DNA of 35,598 nt from Chromobacterium aquaticum (GCF_021129195.1 NZ_JAJOHW010000078.1:1-35598), one strand, 5' to 3'. Positions 8,623 to 16,115 are shown, numbered from the stretch's first letter. Numbers and translations are program-made. Notes: generated from the letters alone by a model not told the origin.

Positions 8623-8934
8623 ATGATTGTCAGAACATGGCATGGCTGTGTGCCGCGGCGGCATGAGGCGGGGTTTGCCGAACATTTGGAACAGACCGGC
8701 GTCCAGCACTCCAGAAGCATTGCCGGCAACCTGGGGGCTTTTGTCCGTCAGGAAGAGCAGGGGGAGTGGACGCATTTCTTTTTGGCCACTTACTGGGTGG
8801 ATCTGGAGGCGGTCAAGGCGTTTGCCGGCGACAACTACCATATCGCCGTCACTTACCCGGACGATGAGCAGTTTGAGCTGTTGTCCGATCCTTATGTGTT
8901 TCAGCATGAAGTCAGCGAAATCGCCCCGTTGTAA
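8623..8934 (+). CDS. ABM-like (antibiotic biosynthesis monooxygenase fold) small protein
   Basis: A 103-residue protein resembling the dimeric alpha/beta-barrel ABM family. It has an N-terminal strand (MIVRTWHGCV), a helix (RHEAGFAEHLEQTG), a strand pair around GAFVRQEEQG and THFFLATYW, and a helix VDLEAVKAFAG followed by HIAVTYPDDEQFELL. Such proteins include small heme-degrading or quinol monooxygenases and many of unknown substrate; the role here is not decidable. The ATG at 8623 is preceded by GGAG eight bases upstream; the TTG two codons earlier is less likely. The stop codon TAA coincides with the first bases of a dispersed-repeat end (8932 onward). Confidence 0.65.
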   Translation: MIVRTWHGCVPRRHEAGFAEHLEQTGVQHSRSIAGNLGAFVRQEEQGEWTHFFLATYWVDLEAVKAFAGDNYHIAVTYPDDEQFELLSDPYVFQHEVSEIAPL

Positions 8935-8964
8935 GAGCCCGTTCAATGTCTGCTGCGCGCCGGC
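8932..8964 (+). repeat. Solo end of the dispersed repeat family
   Basis: TAAGAGCCCGTTCAATGTCTGCTGCGC matches the left end of the elements at 14560 and 21921, but the body and right end are not found. Its first three bases are the stop codon of the upstream gene. Confidence 0.5.
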
Positions 8965-8991
8965 GCGGGCGATGTCGAAAAGGTCATCGAT

Positions 8992-9285
8992 TTAATCGCT
9001 GTTCGCCTGCTCATCAGGGCGTGGCTGCTGTTGCGGCGTCATCACCGGCTCAGCCTGCCGGCGCTCAACCTCCTCCGCCTCGTGCTGAGGCGACGATGCC
9101 TCTTTGTTCTCTCTCTTGAACATATCGGGCGGGCTTGGCATCCGCATCAGTTGTTGCTGCATGCGCAAACTGTCCGTTATGGATTGGTGGATTTGCTTGA
9201 ACGCCGGGTGAGAGGGGGAGAATGAGTCCGCGGAGACCGCCGCGCTGTATAGCGCTAGCGGCAGTAGAAGGGCATGGATACGCAT
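8992..9285 (-). CDS. Small exported protein of unknown function
   Basis: A 97-residue protein starting with a short signal peptide (MRIHALLLPLALYSAAVSA, cleavage likely after residue 19). The mature part is hydrophilic, rich in Gln, Glu, Pro and Met, and probably largely unstructured (QQQLMRMPSPPDM, then an acidic C-terminus). The start is supported by AGGAAC seven bases upstream. No family is recognised. It is alone on its strand. The signal peptide and Shine-Dalgarno site argue that it is real despite its size. Confidence 0.6.
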   Translation of the reverse strand: MRIHALLLPLALYSAAVSADSFSPSHPAFKQIHQSITDSLRMQQQLMRMPSPPDMFKRENKEASSPQHEAEEVERRQAEPVMTPQQQPRPDEQANSD

Positions 9286-9512
9286 CTTGTTCCTGACAAA
9301 GTATCTGGCCGCGGGGGACGCGGCGCTTGGCTGTATGGCTTGGCTGGCGCGCTTCCGCTGCGAGGAGGTGCGTGGCTGGACTGAAGAACGGCGGACGGAA
9401 GCGAACGCCTGAAAGATAGAGGATTCTATCTAACCATGACCAAAGGTCAAGCCCAGGGAAAATCCGCCGCCTGGCGCTGCGCGTGGGCGGGGGGCGTCGC
9501 GGGAGCGTGGGT

Positions 9513-10358
9513 TTACACAGGTGCGCGGATCAAGTCGCGGATGCCGGCTTCCACCGCTGCTGGGTAGTCGAAGCCGGCGCGGGCGGCCACTTCCCGTGCC
9601 ACTTGGCTGTATAGCCGCAGCGTGGCGTGGAAGGCGCGTTCGGCGTCGGCGGCGTCGAAGCGGCCAAATACCTGATGCAGCGCTTGCCAGTGTTCCGGCT
9701 CGGCCCAGTGTTGCAGCCGGGTGCCGATATGCCAGCAGTCCGCCGCCGCGTCGGGGCGGCTGTGGGCGTGCCATTCCAGCATTTCCAGCAGCAGTTCCTT
9801 CATGGTCCAGTCCCGAAATTTGACGACGAACAGCTCGCCGCGCGCCAGGTATGTGGGGATGTGAAAGGCTTCGAACCAGAACTCTTCCACCCGCTCGCGG
9901 AATACTTCCGCCGTGGGCAGGGCCGGCGCGGCGGGGCGGCCTTGTGGCGCGGGCAGGCCTTGGGCCGCGCCGGTTTTGTCCAGCAGCACGCGGTAGCCGC
10001 GCTGGTACAGCGGGTCCAGCCCATGCTCGCGCATGGCTTGCAGCCGGGCGGGGCCGGCCAGGGTGAAGTCGATTTTGACGCCGTCGCCGTAGATGGCCAG
10101 GCGGGTGGGCCAGGCTTGGCCTTCGCCCAGGCGCAGCACGGTGAGCAGGGGGCCGATGTCGCGCAGCCAACTGTCGTCCGCGGCCAGCGCCTCCGGGTTC
10201 GGGCCGATGATTTCCAGGTCCAGATCGGAATGGATGTCGGCGCTGCCGTCATCGCGGGCAAAGGAGCCGGTGAGGATCAGCGCGTCCACGTCCGGGCGGC
10301 TGTGCGCCCAGGCGATGGCGCTGTCCAAGCGCTGGTTTTGCGGGGCAAAGCTCGACAT
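9513..10358 (-). CDS. Aminoglycoside 6-adenylyltransferase-like nucleotidyltransferase
   Basis: A 281-residue protein of the ANT(6)/AadE-like family, which transfers AMP from ATP to streptomycin-type aminoglycosides. The nucleotidyltransferase signature is clear: GSFAR at 31-35 followed by SDLDLE at 44-49, giving the metal-binding pair Asp45 and Asp47. Length is close to the usual family size of about 280-290. The ATG at 10358 (MSSFAPQNQR) matches where the family begins; the open frame extends 62 codons upstream, but that part is non-conserved and Arg-rich. The site upstream of 10358 is weak. Codon use matches the host, so this looks like a resident chromosomal homolog. Actual resistance activity cannot be inferred. 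Confidence 0.75.
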   Translation of the reverse strand: MSSFAPQNQRLDSAIAWAHSRPDVDALILTGSFARDDGSADIHSDLDLEIIGPNPEALAADDSWLRDIGPLLTVLRLGEGQAWPTRLAIYGDGVKIDFTLAGPARLQAMREHGLDPLYQRGYRVLLDKTGAAQGLPAPQGRPAAPALPTAEVFRERVEEFWFEAFHIPTYLARGELFVVKFRDWTMKELLLEMLEWHAHSRPDAAADCWHIGTRLQHWAEPEHWQALHQVFGRFDAADAERAFHATLRLYSQVAREVAARAGFDYPAAVEAGIRDLIRAPV

Positions 10359-10501
10359 GCGGGGCGCTTTCAGCGGGTGAAGGGTTTGGGTAGGCCGCCA
10401 CCGGGTCGGGAAGTTCCGGCATGCCGGTTTGGCTTGCTTGGCGAGAAGAACAAACCCTGCTGAGTCGCGTCGGCGCGCCTTGTGATTTTTGTTAGCCGCT
10501 T

Positions 10502-11236
10502 TTAATGCAGATCGTGCCGGTACATGAACACCGGCAGCCGCCATTCGCGCCAGATGGCGGCCAGGCGGATGGTGAGGCCGACGGCGAAGCTGGCCAGCAC
10601 GTTGAGATCATGCGGCACGCCCAGTTTGATCAGGCCCAGGTAGAGCAGGGCCACGGCGAAGGAGACGCTGGCGTACAGTTCCTGGCGGAACACCACCGGC
10701 ACGCGGTTGCACAGCACGTCGCGCAGGATGCCGCCGGCAATGCCGGTGATCATGCCGGCCATCACCACCACCACCGGGTGGTAGCCCATGGATTGGGCCA
10801 CGCCGCAGCCTATGATGGTGAAGGCGATCAGGCCCAGCGCGTCCAGCACCAGGAACACGCGGCTCAGGCGTTTCATATAGCGGGCCACCAGCACGGCGGC
10901 CAGGCCGCCGGCAATCACCAGGCCGACGTATTCCGGGTGCTGGGTCCAGCCTATCGGGTAGCGGCCCAGCACGATGTCGCGCACGGTGCCGCCGCCCAGG
11001 GCGGTGAGGAAGGCGATGACGGTAACGCCGAAGATGTCCATATTGCGGCGGCCGGCCGCGAGCGCGCCAGTCATCGCTTCCGCGGTGATGGCGATCAGGT
11101 AGATCAGGGTAAGCATGTAGTCGCAGTGGTCAAACAGGCTGGCGCCGAGATGCGCGGCGAAGCCGGGTGGGAAAAGAGGTTGGCAATGGGCGGGCCATGC
11201 CAGGTGGCGCACAGCCTGGGCAAGAGTTTCGAACAC
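10502..11236 (-). CDS. UPF0126/TRIC-type inner-membrane protein, putative glycine transporter (YicG-like)
   Basis: The core from residue 41 (MLTLIYLIAITAEAMTGALA) to the end is a typical UPF0126 protein of about 204 residues. It has two repeats of three membrane helices and the glycine-rich signatures ALGGGTVRD and GIAGGILRD. Family members are annotated as trimeric cation channels, but mutant fitness work has proposed glycine transport. A glycine riboswitch directly upstream supports the glycine role. Start choice is uncertain. The GTG at 11236 has AAGGA seven bases upstream and adds 40 residues with host-like codon use. The ATG at 11116 matches usual family length but lacks a binding site. 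The frame also stays open through a repeat element up to an ATG at 11434 with a strong site behind the riboswitch, which would give a 310-residue chimera. Confidence 0.8.
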   Translation of the reverse strand: MFETLAQAVRHLAWPAHCQPLFPPGFAAHLGASLFDHCDYMLTLIYLIAITAEAMTGALAAGRRNMDIFGVTVIAFLTALGGGTVRDIVLGRYPIGWTQHPEYVGLVIAGGLAAVLVARYMKRLSRVFLVLDALGLIAFTIIGCGVAQSMGYHPVVVVMAGMITGIAGGILRDVLCNRVPVVFRQELYASVSFAVALLYLGLIKLGVPHDLNVLASFAVGLTIRLAAIWREWRLPVFMYRHDLH

Positions 11237-11249
11237 GGGTTTTCCTTGA

Positions 11250-11390
11250 GAGCTGGTGCACGATCTGCTGCGCTGCGACGATACGGCGTTGAAAACATCT
11301 TCGAAATGCTCATGTACCACTTGTACATTCCGCTTTCTCAGCTGTTTTCGCCTTGTCTCGTCCTTGCTCGCGAGATCGTGAGCACGTTCT
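11250..11390 (+). repeat. Dispersed repeat element between riboswitch and gene
   Basis: About 140 bases matching the elements at 14560 and 21921. Shared blocks include CGATCTGCTGCGC near the left, ATGCTCATGTACCAC-TTGTACATTCCGC in the middle and TTTTCGCCTTGTCTCG with TTGCTCGCGAGA on the right. The terminal repeats are worn (GAGCTGGTGCA and TGAGCACGTTCT instead of AGAACCTGTTCA and its complement). It separates the riboswitch and its ribosome binding site from the UPF0126 gene. Confidence 0.8.
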
Positions 11391-11436
11391 GAGCATGGCC
11401 GACGGGCCGCGCTTGGGCGCGACGCTGCCGACATTG

Positions 11437-11730
11437 CCTCTCCCCTTGTCCTTTTACCTGAGAGTTAGATGACGGGCGCGGCCTGTGTGCGGGCCTTGCC
11501 GGATGTCACTTGCCCCTTCGGTGGGCGGCTAAGGGCCGGTCACGTAATCTGGCGAGCAGGCAGCGAAGCCAAGCGGTTTTGACGCGCTGTCGCTGAAGCG
11601 TAGCAGATGATGAACGGGCGCTTAGGGCCTCTCTCCAATCGGCTGATATCCATGGGCTGCGGTACTGTTGCCTGAGCGATTATGGGAGTTTGCGTCTTCG
11701 GCGGGGGCGTTAGCCCCTCTCTCCCGCAGC
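11437..11730 (-). promoter_or_regulatory. Tandem glycine riboswitch
   Basis: Read on the minus strand, aptamer I (11730-11656) has a P1 stem GCTGCGG / CCGCAGC, GGAGAG at 11724-11719, a P2 hairpin GGGGC-TAAC-GCCCC, the GCCGAAG core at 11702-11696 and CTCAGGCAA at 11676-11668. After a linker of about 15 bases, aptamer II has GGAGAG at 11636-11631, CACCGAAGGGGCAA at 11523-11510 and CTCTCAGG at 11464-11457 followed by TAAAAGGAC. These are the conserved blocks of tandem glycine aptamers. Aptamer II is abnormally long because a 97-base palindromic-ended element fills the P2 loop. A strong ribosome binding site (GGGGAGAGG) follows and leads to an ATG at 11434. Its GAGAG could pair with the aptamer CTCTC, which suggests translational control; that mechanism is inferred. 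Confidence 0.85.
11529..11625. repeat. 97-bp palindromic-ended insertion inside glycine aptamer II
   Basis: The two ends are imperfect inverted repeats: CTAAGGGCCGGTCACGTAAT on one strand and CTAAGCGCCCGTTCATCAT on the other, each followed by CTG. The ends resemble those of the dispersed repeat family (TAAGARCCTGTTCA followed by a TCTGCTGCG-like block). It lies between GGC and GCC of the aptamer II P2 stem. In aptamer I the corresponding loop is four bases. No coding capacity. Confidence 0.65.
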
Positions 11731-11819
11731 AGATAAGGATATTAGCGTTTGCTGTATTGTTCAGTCAACGACTGTACCGATGGGCGGCAGCAAAAATGTT
11801 GCAGTGCGCCATCGGGATG

Positions 11820-11856
11820 AAAAATGCCCGGACGGCGTTAACCGTCCGGGCATTTG
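11820..11856 (-). terminator. Rho-independent terminator for the DUF3141 gene
   Basis: On the minus strand the 14-base stem AAATGCCCGGACGG / CCGTCCGGGCATTT with a six-base loop is followed by more T residues. It lies 16 bases after the stop at 11872. The interval 11731-11819 between it and the riboswitch should hold the riboswitch promoter, but no clear boxes were placed. Confidence 0.85.
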
Positions 11857-11871
11857 GACGCTTGGCGGTGC

Positions 11872-14367
11872 TCAGTTGCCCGGTGTTTTGGGTTTGCTGG
11901 CGCCGTTGCCGGCGGCGGGTTTGCGTGTGGCCGGGGTTTTGGCGGCGGGCGCTTTGGCGGTTTTGACCGTGGCGGGCTTACCAGCCGCGGCTTTGCTGAC
12001 CGCGGGCTTGGCCGCCGGAGCGGGTTTGGCGGCGGTGTCGGTCTTGGCCGTGGGTTTGGCTGGCGCTTTGACGGCTGCCTTGCGTGGCGCGGCGGCTTTC
12101 TTGGCGGGCGCGCTGGCCTTGGCAGTGGGAGTGGGGGCAGGGGCCGGAGCGGCCGCGGCTGTTGCCACAGGGGGCTCGGCGGGCGGCAGGATGGCCGGCG
12201 CCGGGGCGTGGACGTCCAGTTGCAGCATGTGGGCCACTTGGTCCAGCCGTTGTTGTTGTTCCGGGAGGATGTCGCCGCTGAGCGCCAGCAGTTCGCGCGC
12301 CAGTTGCCAGGCCTGACGGCGCAGGTGTTCTTGCGGCAGCAGCTTGGGCAGGCCGGCCAGCGCGCGGGCTTCGTCCAGCCGCACCAGGAAGACTTGCTTG
12401 CGGGCGATGTCTTTCAGCTGCATCAGGGTCATCGGGTATTCATGGCGGATGTCGCGCATGATGCGGCGGATGGCGTTGAACGGGCGCTCGTCTATAATGC
12501 CGCGGCCAATCGCCACGTAGATGAGCAGGCGCACGAAGCCATCGGCCAGGGTGCCGCTTTCGTAAGCGGGGTCCAGCACTTGGCGCTTGAGCTGCAGGCG
12601 TTCCTGTTTGTCCCAGCTGTCACAGCGGGCGGCGCGGGTTTCGCGCGCGGGCTGGACGCCCACGACGGAGGCGAGCCACGGCGATTCGTACACGGCCTTG
12701 AAGCAGTGTTCGGTGGCGGCGTCGCGCAGGTCGCGGTAGTGGTTGAGGCCTTGCTCCATCCAGCCGGACCACTGCTCCTGCAACTGCCACAGCGGGTTGT
12801 CCGCGCTCACCGGCTGGCGATGGGCGCGGATATGCTCGGCGGCGGGCTTGAGCCAGCTTAGCCAGGGGTTGAGCGGGGAGATCAGCGTGCGCTCCAGCCG
12901 CGCCGGGTTGAGCTGGCGCAGCAATTGGGCGCTGGCTTCGTTGCTGAGGGTTTGCAGCGCGGGGGAGACGAAGCGGTCGTAGAGGCCTTGGTTGATTTCG
13001 GAGACGCGGCGCACCACTTCGAAGGCGCGCTCGTCTTCGCGGCCGTCGTCCAGCGCCAGGATGTCGGCCACTTCGCGCGCTTCGAAACGGATGATGTAGC
13101 GGCCCTGGATGTATTCCTGGCCGGGGGTGTTGGGTGCCACGTCCTCAATGACGGCTTCGTAGAGGCCGGGGGCCAGCACGTCGATCAGGTCCAGCGCGCT
13201 GGCGAATTCGCTGTGTTCGCGGTTGGCGATGCCGGCGGAGACGAAGATGCCCAGGTGGCCCACTTTGTTGTGCAGGCAGTAGATGATGGTTTGTTCGTTG
13301 TCGCGGATGTCGTCGGCGCTGGCGTACAGGTCCGGTATCCAGTTCAGCGCTTGTTGCGGCGGGGTGATGTTGTCGCCCCAGGAGGCGAACACGATGATGG
13401 GGGAGCGGATGTTGCGCATGTCCACGCGGTGTTGGTCGCTGCTGACGATCTTGCCTTCCACCAGGTGGTTGCCCACGAACAGTTGCTGGGAGATCCATTC
13501 CATCTCCTGCTTGTTCAGCAGGTAGTGGCCGCCCCACCAGCGTTCGAAGCCCAGGTAGCGTTCGCGTTCGGTGTCCACCTTGGCGTACAGATTGTAGGGC
13601 TTCTTCCACAGGGTGTTGGCCGGGTCCAGTTTTTCGAAGTTGTTGACCAGATGGGCGCCGTCGAACTTGCCGTTGCCCAGATCGCCGGCCAGCGAGGCGG
13701 TCCAGGTGCCGCCCAGCATGCCGCCGGAGTAGCGCATCGGGTTTTTGCCGGCCACGCCGGCCCAGTAGGACAGTGGGGTGCCGGCCAGCAGGATGGGGCC
13801 GAACAGTTCCGGCGCGGCGGAGGCGAGCATGGCCAGCGCCCAGCCGCCCTGGCAGTTGCCGATGACGAAGGGCTTGCCGTCGCTGTCCGGGTGCAGTTCG
13901 TTGACCTTGCTGAGGAAGACGTATTCGGCGCGGCTGACGCTTTCTATGGTCTGGCTGGGCACCGGTTGCGGGAAGAACATGATGAAGTAGCAGGGGTGGC
14001 CCTGCTGCAGCGCGATGCCGATTTCGCTGTCCATCTTGAAGCCGCCGATGCCGGGGCCATGGCCGGCGCGCGGGTCTATCACCACGAAGGGGCGCAGCGC
14101 CGGATTGGTGGCCGGGCAGCCGGCCGGCGGCAGGATGGCGGTGAGCGCGTAGTTGGCCGGGTCCGGCAGGGTGCGGCCGTCCAGGATGATTTTGTAGTCG
14201 AACACCAGTACCGGCGGTTTGCCGCTTTGCACGTGCCGCAGGTAGTCGGCGCCGCGGTCATGCTGCACGTCCCAGTAGAGGATGGAACGCTCCCAGGCGT
14301 CGCGCCAGTAGCTGGCGACGGGGTTGGAGGAGAGGAGTTTTGACCAGACGGCTGTTTGCGACCACAT
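11872..14367 (-). CDS. DUF3141 protein, PHA-synthase-like alpha/beta-hydrolase with Ala/Lys/Pro tail
   Basis: An 831-residue protein. The N-terminal two-fifths is an alpha/beta-hydrolase related to poly(3-hydroxyalkanoate) synthases. It has VIDPRAGHGPGIGGFK (97-111), a nucleophile elbow GNCQGG with Cys172 in place of Ser, Asp in WGDNITPP and His in VGHLGIF as the remaining triad. This is the DUF3141 arrangement. Residues about 430-700 are a helical region of unknown role. From about 715 to the end is a low-complexity Ala/Lys/Pro/Thr tail with KPAAKPA-like repeats, reminiscent of histone H1 and of the phasin PhaF, and likely to bind nucleic acid or granules. The ATG at 14367 has AGAGGTG upstream; the longer frame to 14427 lacks such a site. 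Whether it makes or handles PHA is unproven. Confidence 0.8.
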   Translation of the reverse strand: MWSQTAVWSKLLSSNPVASYWRDAWERSILYWDVQHDRGADYLRHVQSGKPPVLVFDYKIILDGRTLPDPANYALTAILPPAGCPATNPALRPFVVIDPRAGHGPGIGGFKMDSEIGIALQQGHPCYFIMFFPQPVPSQTIESVSRAEYVFLSKVNELHPDSDGKPFVIGNCQGGWALAMLASAAPELFGPILLAGTPLSYWAGVAGKNPMRYSGGMLGGTWTASLAGDLGNGKFDGAHLVNNFEKLDPANTLWKKPYNLYAKVDTERERYLGFERWWGGHYLLNKQEMEWISQQLFVGNHLVEGKIVSSDQHRVDMRNIRSPIIVFASWGDNITPPQQALNWIPDLYASADDIRDNEQTIIYCLHNKVGHLGIFVSAGIANREHSEFASALDLIDVLAPGLYEAVIEDVAPNTPGQEYIQGRYIIRFEAREVADILALDDGREDERAFEVVRRVSEINQGLYDRFVSPALQTLSNEASAQLLRQLNPARLERTLISPLNPWLSWLKPAAEHIRAHRQPVSADNPLWQLQEQWSGWMEQGLNHYRDLRDAATEHCFKAVYESPWLASVVGVQPARETRAARCDSWDKQERLQLKRQVLDPAYESGTLADGFVRLLIYVAIGRGIIDERPFNAIRRIMRDIRHEYPMTLMQLKDIARKQVFLVRLDEARALAGLPKLLPQEHLRRQAWQLARELLALSGDILPEQQQRLDQVAHMLQLDVHAPAPAILPPAEPPVATAAAAPAPAPTPTAKASAPAKKAAAPRKAAVKAPAKPTAKTDTAAKPAPAAKPAVSKAAAGKPATVKTAKAPAAKTPATRKPAAGNGASKPKTPGN

Positions 14368-14559
14368 ACGGCACCTCTTTGCTTGGTATGACGGATAGCT
14401 GCCTACTCTACCTGGCTTTTGTTGCATTGCAATAGCTAGTGGTCGGAGCCCGGCGCGCGGAGGCGTCTAGCGTCGGTTGTTTGCAACAGGCCTGGCTGTC
14501 GGTTGAGGCCAGTTGGCTGCGACGAGTGGGAAAACCAGGCGAAGAATGCTAGAGACTGT

Positions 14560-14714
14560 AGAACCTGTTCATTAAGTCTGCTGCGCGTCGGCAGGATGGA
14601 TAGAAATGGGCGTCGAAAACACTTTCGAAATGCTCATGTACCACGTGTACATTCCGCTTCTTCAGCCGTTTTCGCCTTGTCTTGCTCTAGCTCGCGTGAC
14701 TTTGAACAGGCTCT
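14560..14714 (+). repeat. Full-length copy of the dispersed repeat family
   Basis: 155 bases bounded by TAGAACCTGTTC at the left and GAACAGGCTCTA at the right, perfect inverted repeats apart from one A/G change. Internally it shares GTCTGCTGCGCGTCGG, ATGCTCATGTACCACGTG, TACATTCCGCTT and TTTTCGCCTTGTCTTGCT with the other copies. The centre holds a small inverted repeat, ATGTAC / GTACAT. No open frame of note. It has the look of a non-autonomous mobile element. Confidence 0.8.
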
Positions 14715-14994
14715 ATGACCCGCTAACAAAATCCGGGATCCTGCGTAGCGCCTCCTTGCCGTATTACTGGTACTGCCTGTGTCGGTGCGTTTTGGTTCAG
14801 ATTATTTGTGAGGTGTTGTCAGCGGCTCTAAAGCCGCTTGTATTTGTTGCTGAAGATTTCCGCGCACACCTGTTGCACATCTTCGTATTGTTGAAATGGA
14901 TCATGGATTCATGATGTTAATGTGAGAGTGAATGGTGGGAATGGCTGGGAGTGGGGTGTGAGGTAATTTCTCTTGTTTTTAAGGGGTGATTGAG
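14715..14994. other. Intergenic region before the secreted unknown gene
   Basis: No gene seen. A short hairpin with stem AGCGGCT / AGCCGCT lies at 14821-14838 and is followed by TGTATTTG. GC content falls noticeably from about 14860, as it does in the gene that follows. Confidence 0.4.
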
Positions 14995-15702
14995 ATGTTA
15001 ATTAATTTTAAGGCGGTTTTGGCTGGATTGATACTGTTTGGGAGTGAGGCGACTTTGAGCCATGCAAGCGAGAGTGCTGCTTTTAGCCCGGTGTCAGGCT
15101 TGGAGCCAGGAAGGCTGACGGTTATCTCTATTGATGAATTGCCGGCGGCGCTCAAGAAAAATTCAGAGGAGGATCTAAGGCGAGATGTAAAAAATCGATC
15201 GGCAACTGGTGAGGTGGCAGTTTATGAGAAAATTTCGGATGAAGCTATTTTATATGCAACGACCTACCAAAATAGATTGAGAACCTTGCAAGAAGCATCG
15301 GGCAATGCCAAGTCCAAGCTTGCTGACATTGGCGCTAGTAAGTTGAATGATTATCGTTTTGAGGGGGTAGTGCCCCAAGGGCCTAGTTTGCGTGGGCCAT
15401 GGAGCAGTTTTGATCGAATATTCAGACGTCCGGACGGCACCTTGATTGTTTTGCACGAATGGGATTTCGTTGCGGATGGAGGAGGGGTGATGGCGGTTAA
15501 AGAACTCATGAATCTTAAAGTTCAGAATGTGCCGGCTCGATTTGTTGTTAAGAAATCGCCTTCCGGTAAAAAGGTTTCAGAGTTGACTTGGGTTAGCTCC
15601 AAAAAATATTACACCATTGCGGTGTGGGATGAGGTCGGCAATAGCCCGCAGCAGACTTACAATTTAGAGTGGTTGATGGCTTTGGTCGAACCGATCAAAT
15701 AA
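14995..15702 (+). CDS. Exported protein of unknown function, AT-richer than neighbours
   Basis: A 235-residue protein with a signal peptide (MLINFKAVLAGLILFGSEAT, with cleavage likely after SHA near residue 24). The mature region starts hydrophilic and has a Lys/Glu-rich helix (LPAALKKNSEEDLRRDVKN). The second half is beta-rich, with YRFEGVVPQGPSLRGPW, FRRPDGTLIVLHEWDF and YYTIAVWDEVG. I do not recognise the family. The ATG at 14995 was chosen because AAGGGG lies eight bases upstream; a GTG three codons earlier is possible. Base composition is AT-richer than the flanking genes and the gene stands alone, which suggests later acquisition. No terminator is evident after it. Confidence 0.65.
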   Translation: MLINFKAVLAGLILFGSEATLSHASESAAFSPVSGLEPGRLTVISIDELPAALKKNSEEDLRRDVKNRSATGEVAVYEKISDEAILYATTYQNRLRTLQEASGNAKSKLADIGASKLNDYRFEGVVPQGPSLRGPWSSFDRIFRRPDGTLIVLHEWDFVADGGGVMAVKELMNLKVQNVPARFVVKKSPSGKKVSELTWVSSKKYYTIAVWDEVGNSPQQTYNLEWLMALVEPIK

Positions 15703-16115
15703 ATAAGCAGTCTAGAAAAACAATGCAGGGCCTTTTGATGGGTGTCGGGCGGGGTAATTGAGGTGTGGCTGTATTCTCGATTGTAGAATAATCAGGTGTT
15801 GAATCGCTGGAGCCAATCGCTAGACGGGGGCTTACGGTCCTTGTTGTACGCTTTAATTCAGGCTGAAGTGTGTGGTGTGTTCAGTGTTTACTACGACTTT
15901 CGAGTCATCGGCGCGCTCTATTCTGCGGCTATGCTGAGAGGCTTTAGCTGAGAATGGGGCGGAGCATCGGTTTGGACAACGATGGCCTGAGAGCTGACGA
16001 TGATTTGGAACTGCAACCGCAATACTACCGGGACATGGCTGAGGAGCATGTGGAGAAGTTGCCAGCCTGGGGCTTGATATGACTTGATGTGACGGCTGAC
16101 CCATTCGCCAGCCGC
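15703..16115. other. Gap with a 42-codon possible gene remnant
   Basis: Most of this interval shows nothing. At 15954-16082 on the plus strand a 42-codon frame reads MGRSIGLDNDGLRADDDLEL and continues to LPAWGLI. It has a protein-like composition but no upstream ribosome binding site. It may be the 3' remnant of a lost gene, or chance. Confidence 0.3.

Noticed and set aside
12925-14343. Long frame (472 codons) antisense to the DUF3141 gene
   Set aside because: High-GC codon structure of the real gene opens the opposite strand. The translation is a Gly/Ala/Val/His-rich shadow without motifs.
14560-14714. The repeats as an insertion sequence
   Set aside because: The elements are at most about 155 bases and encode nothing. 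They can only be non-autonomous or palindromic repeats.
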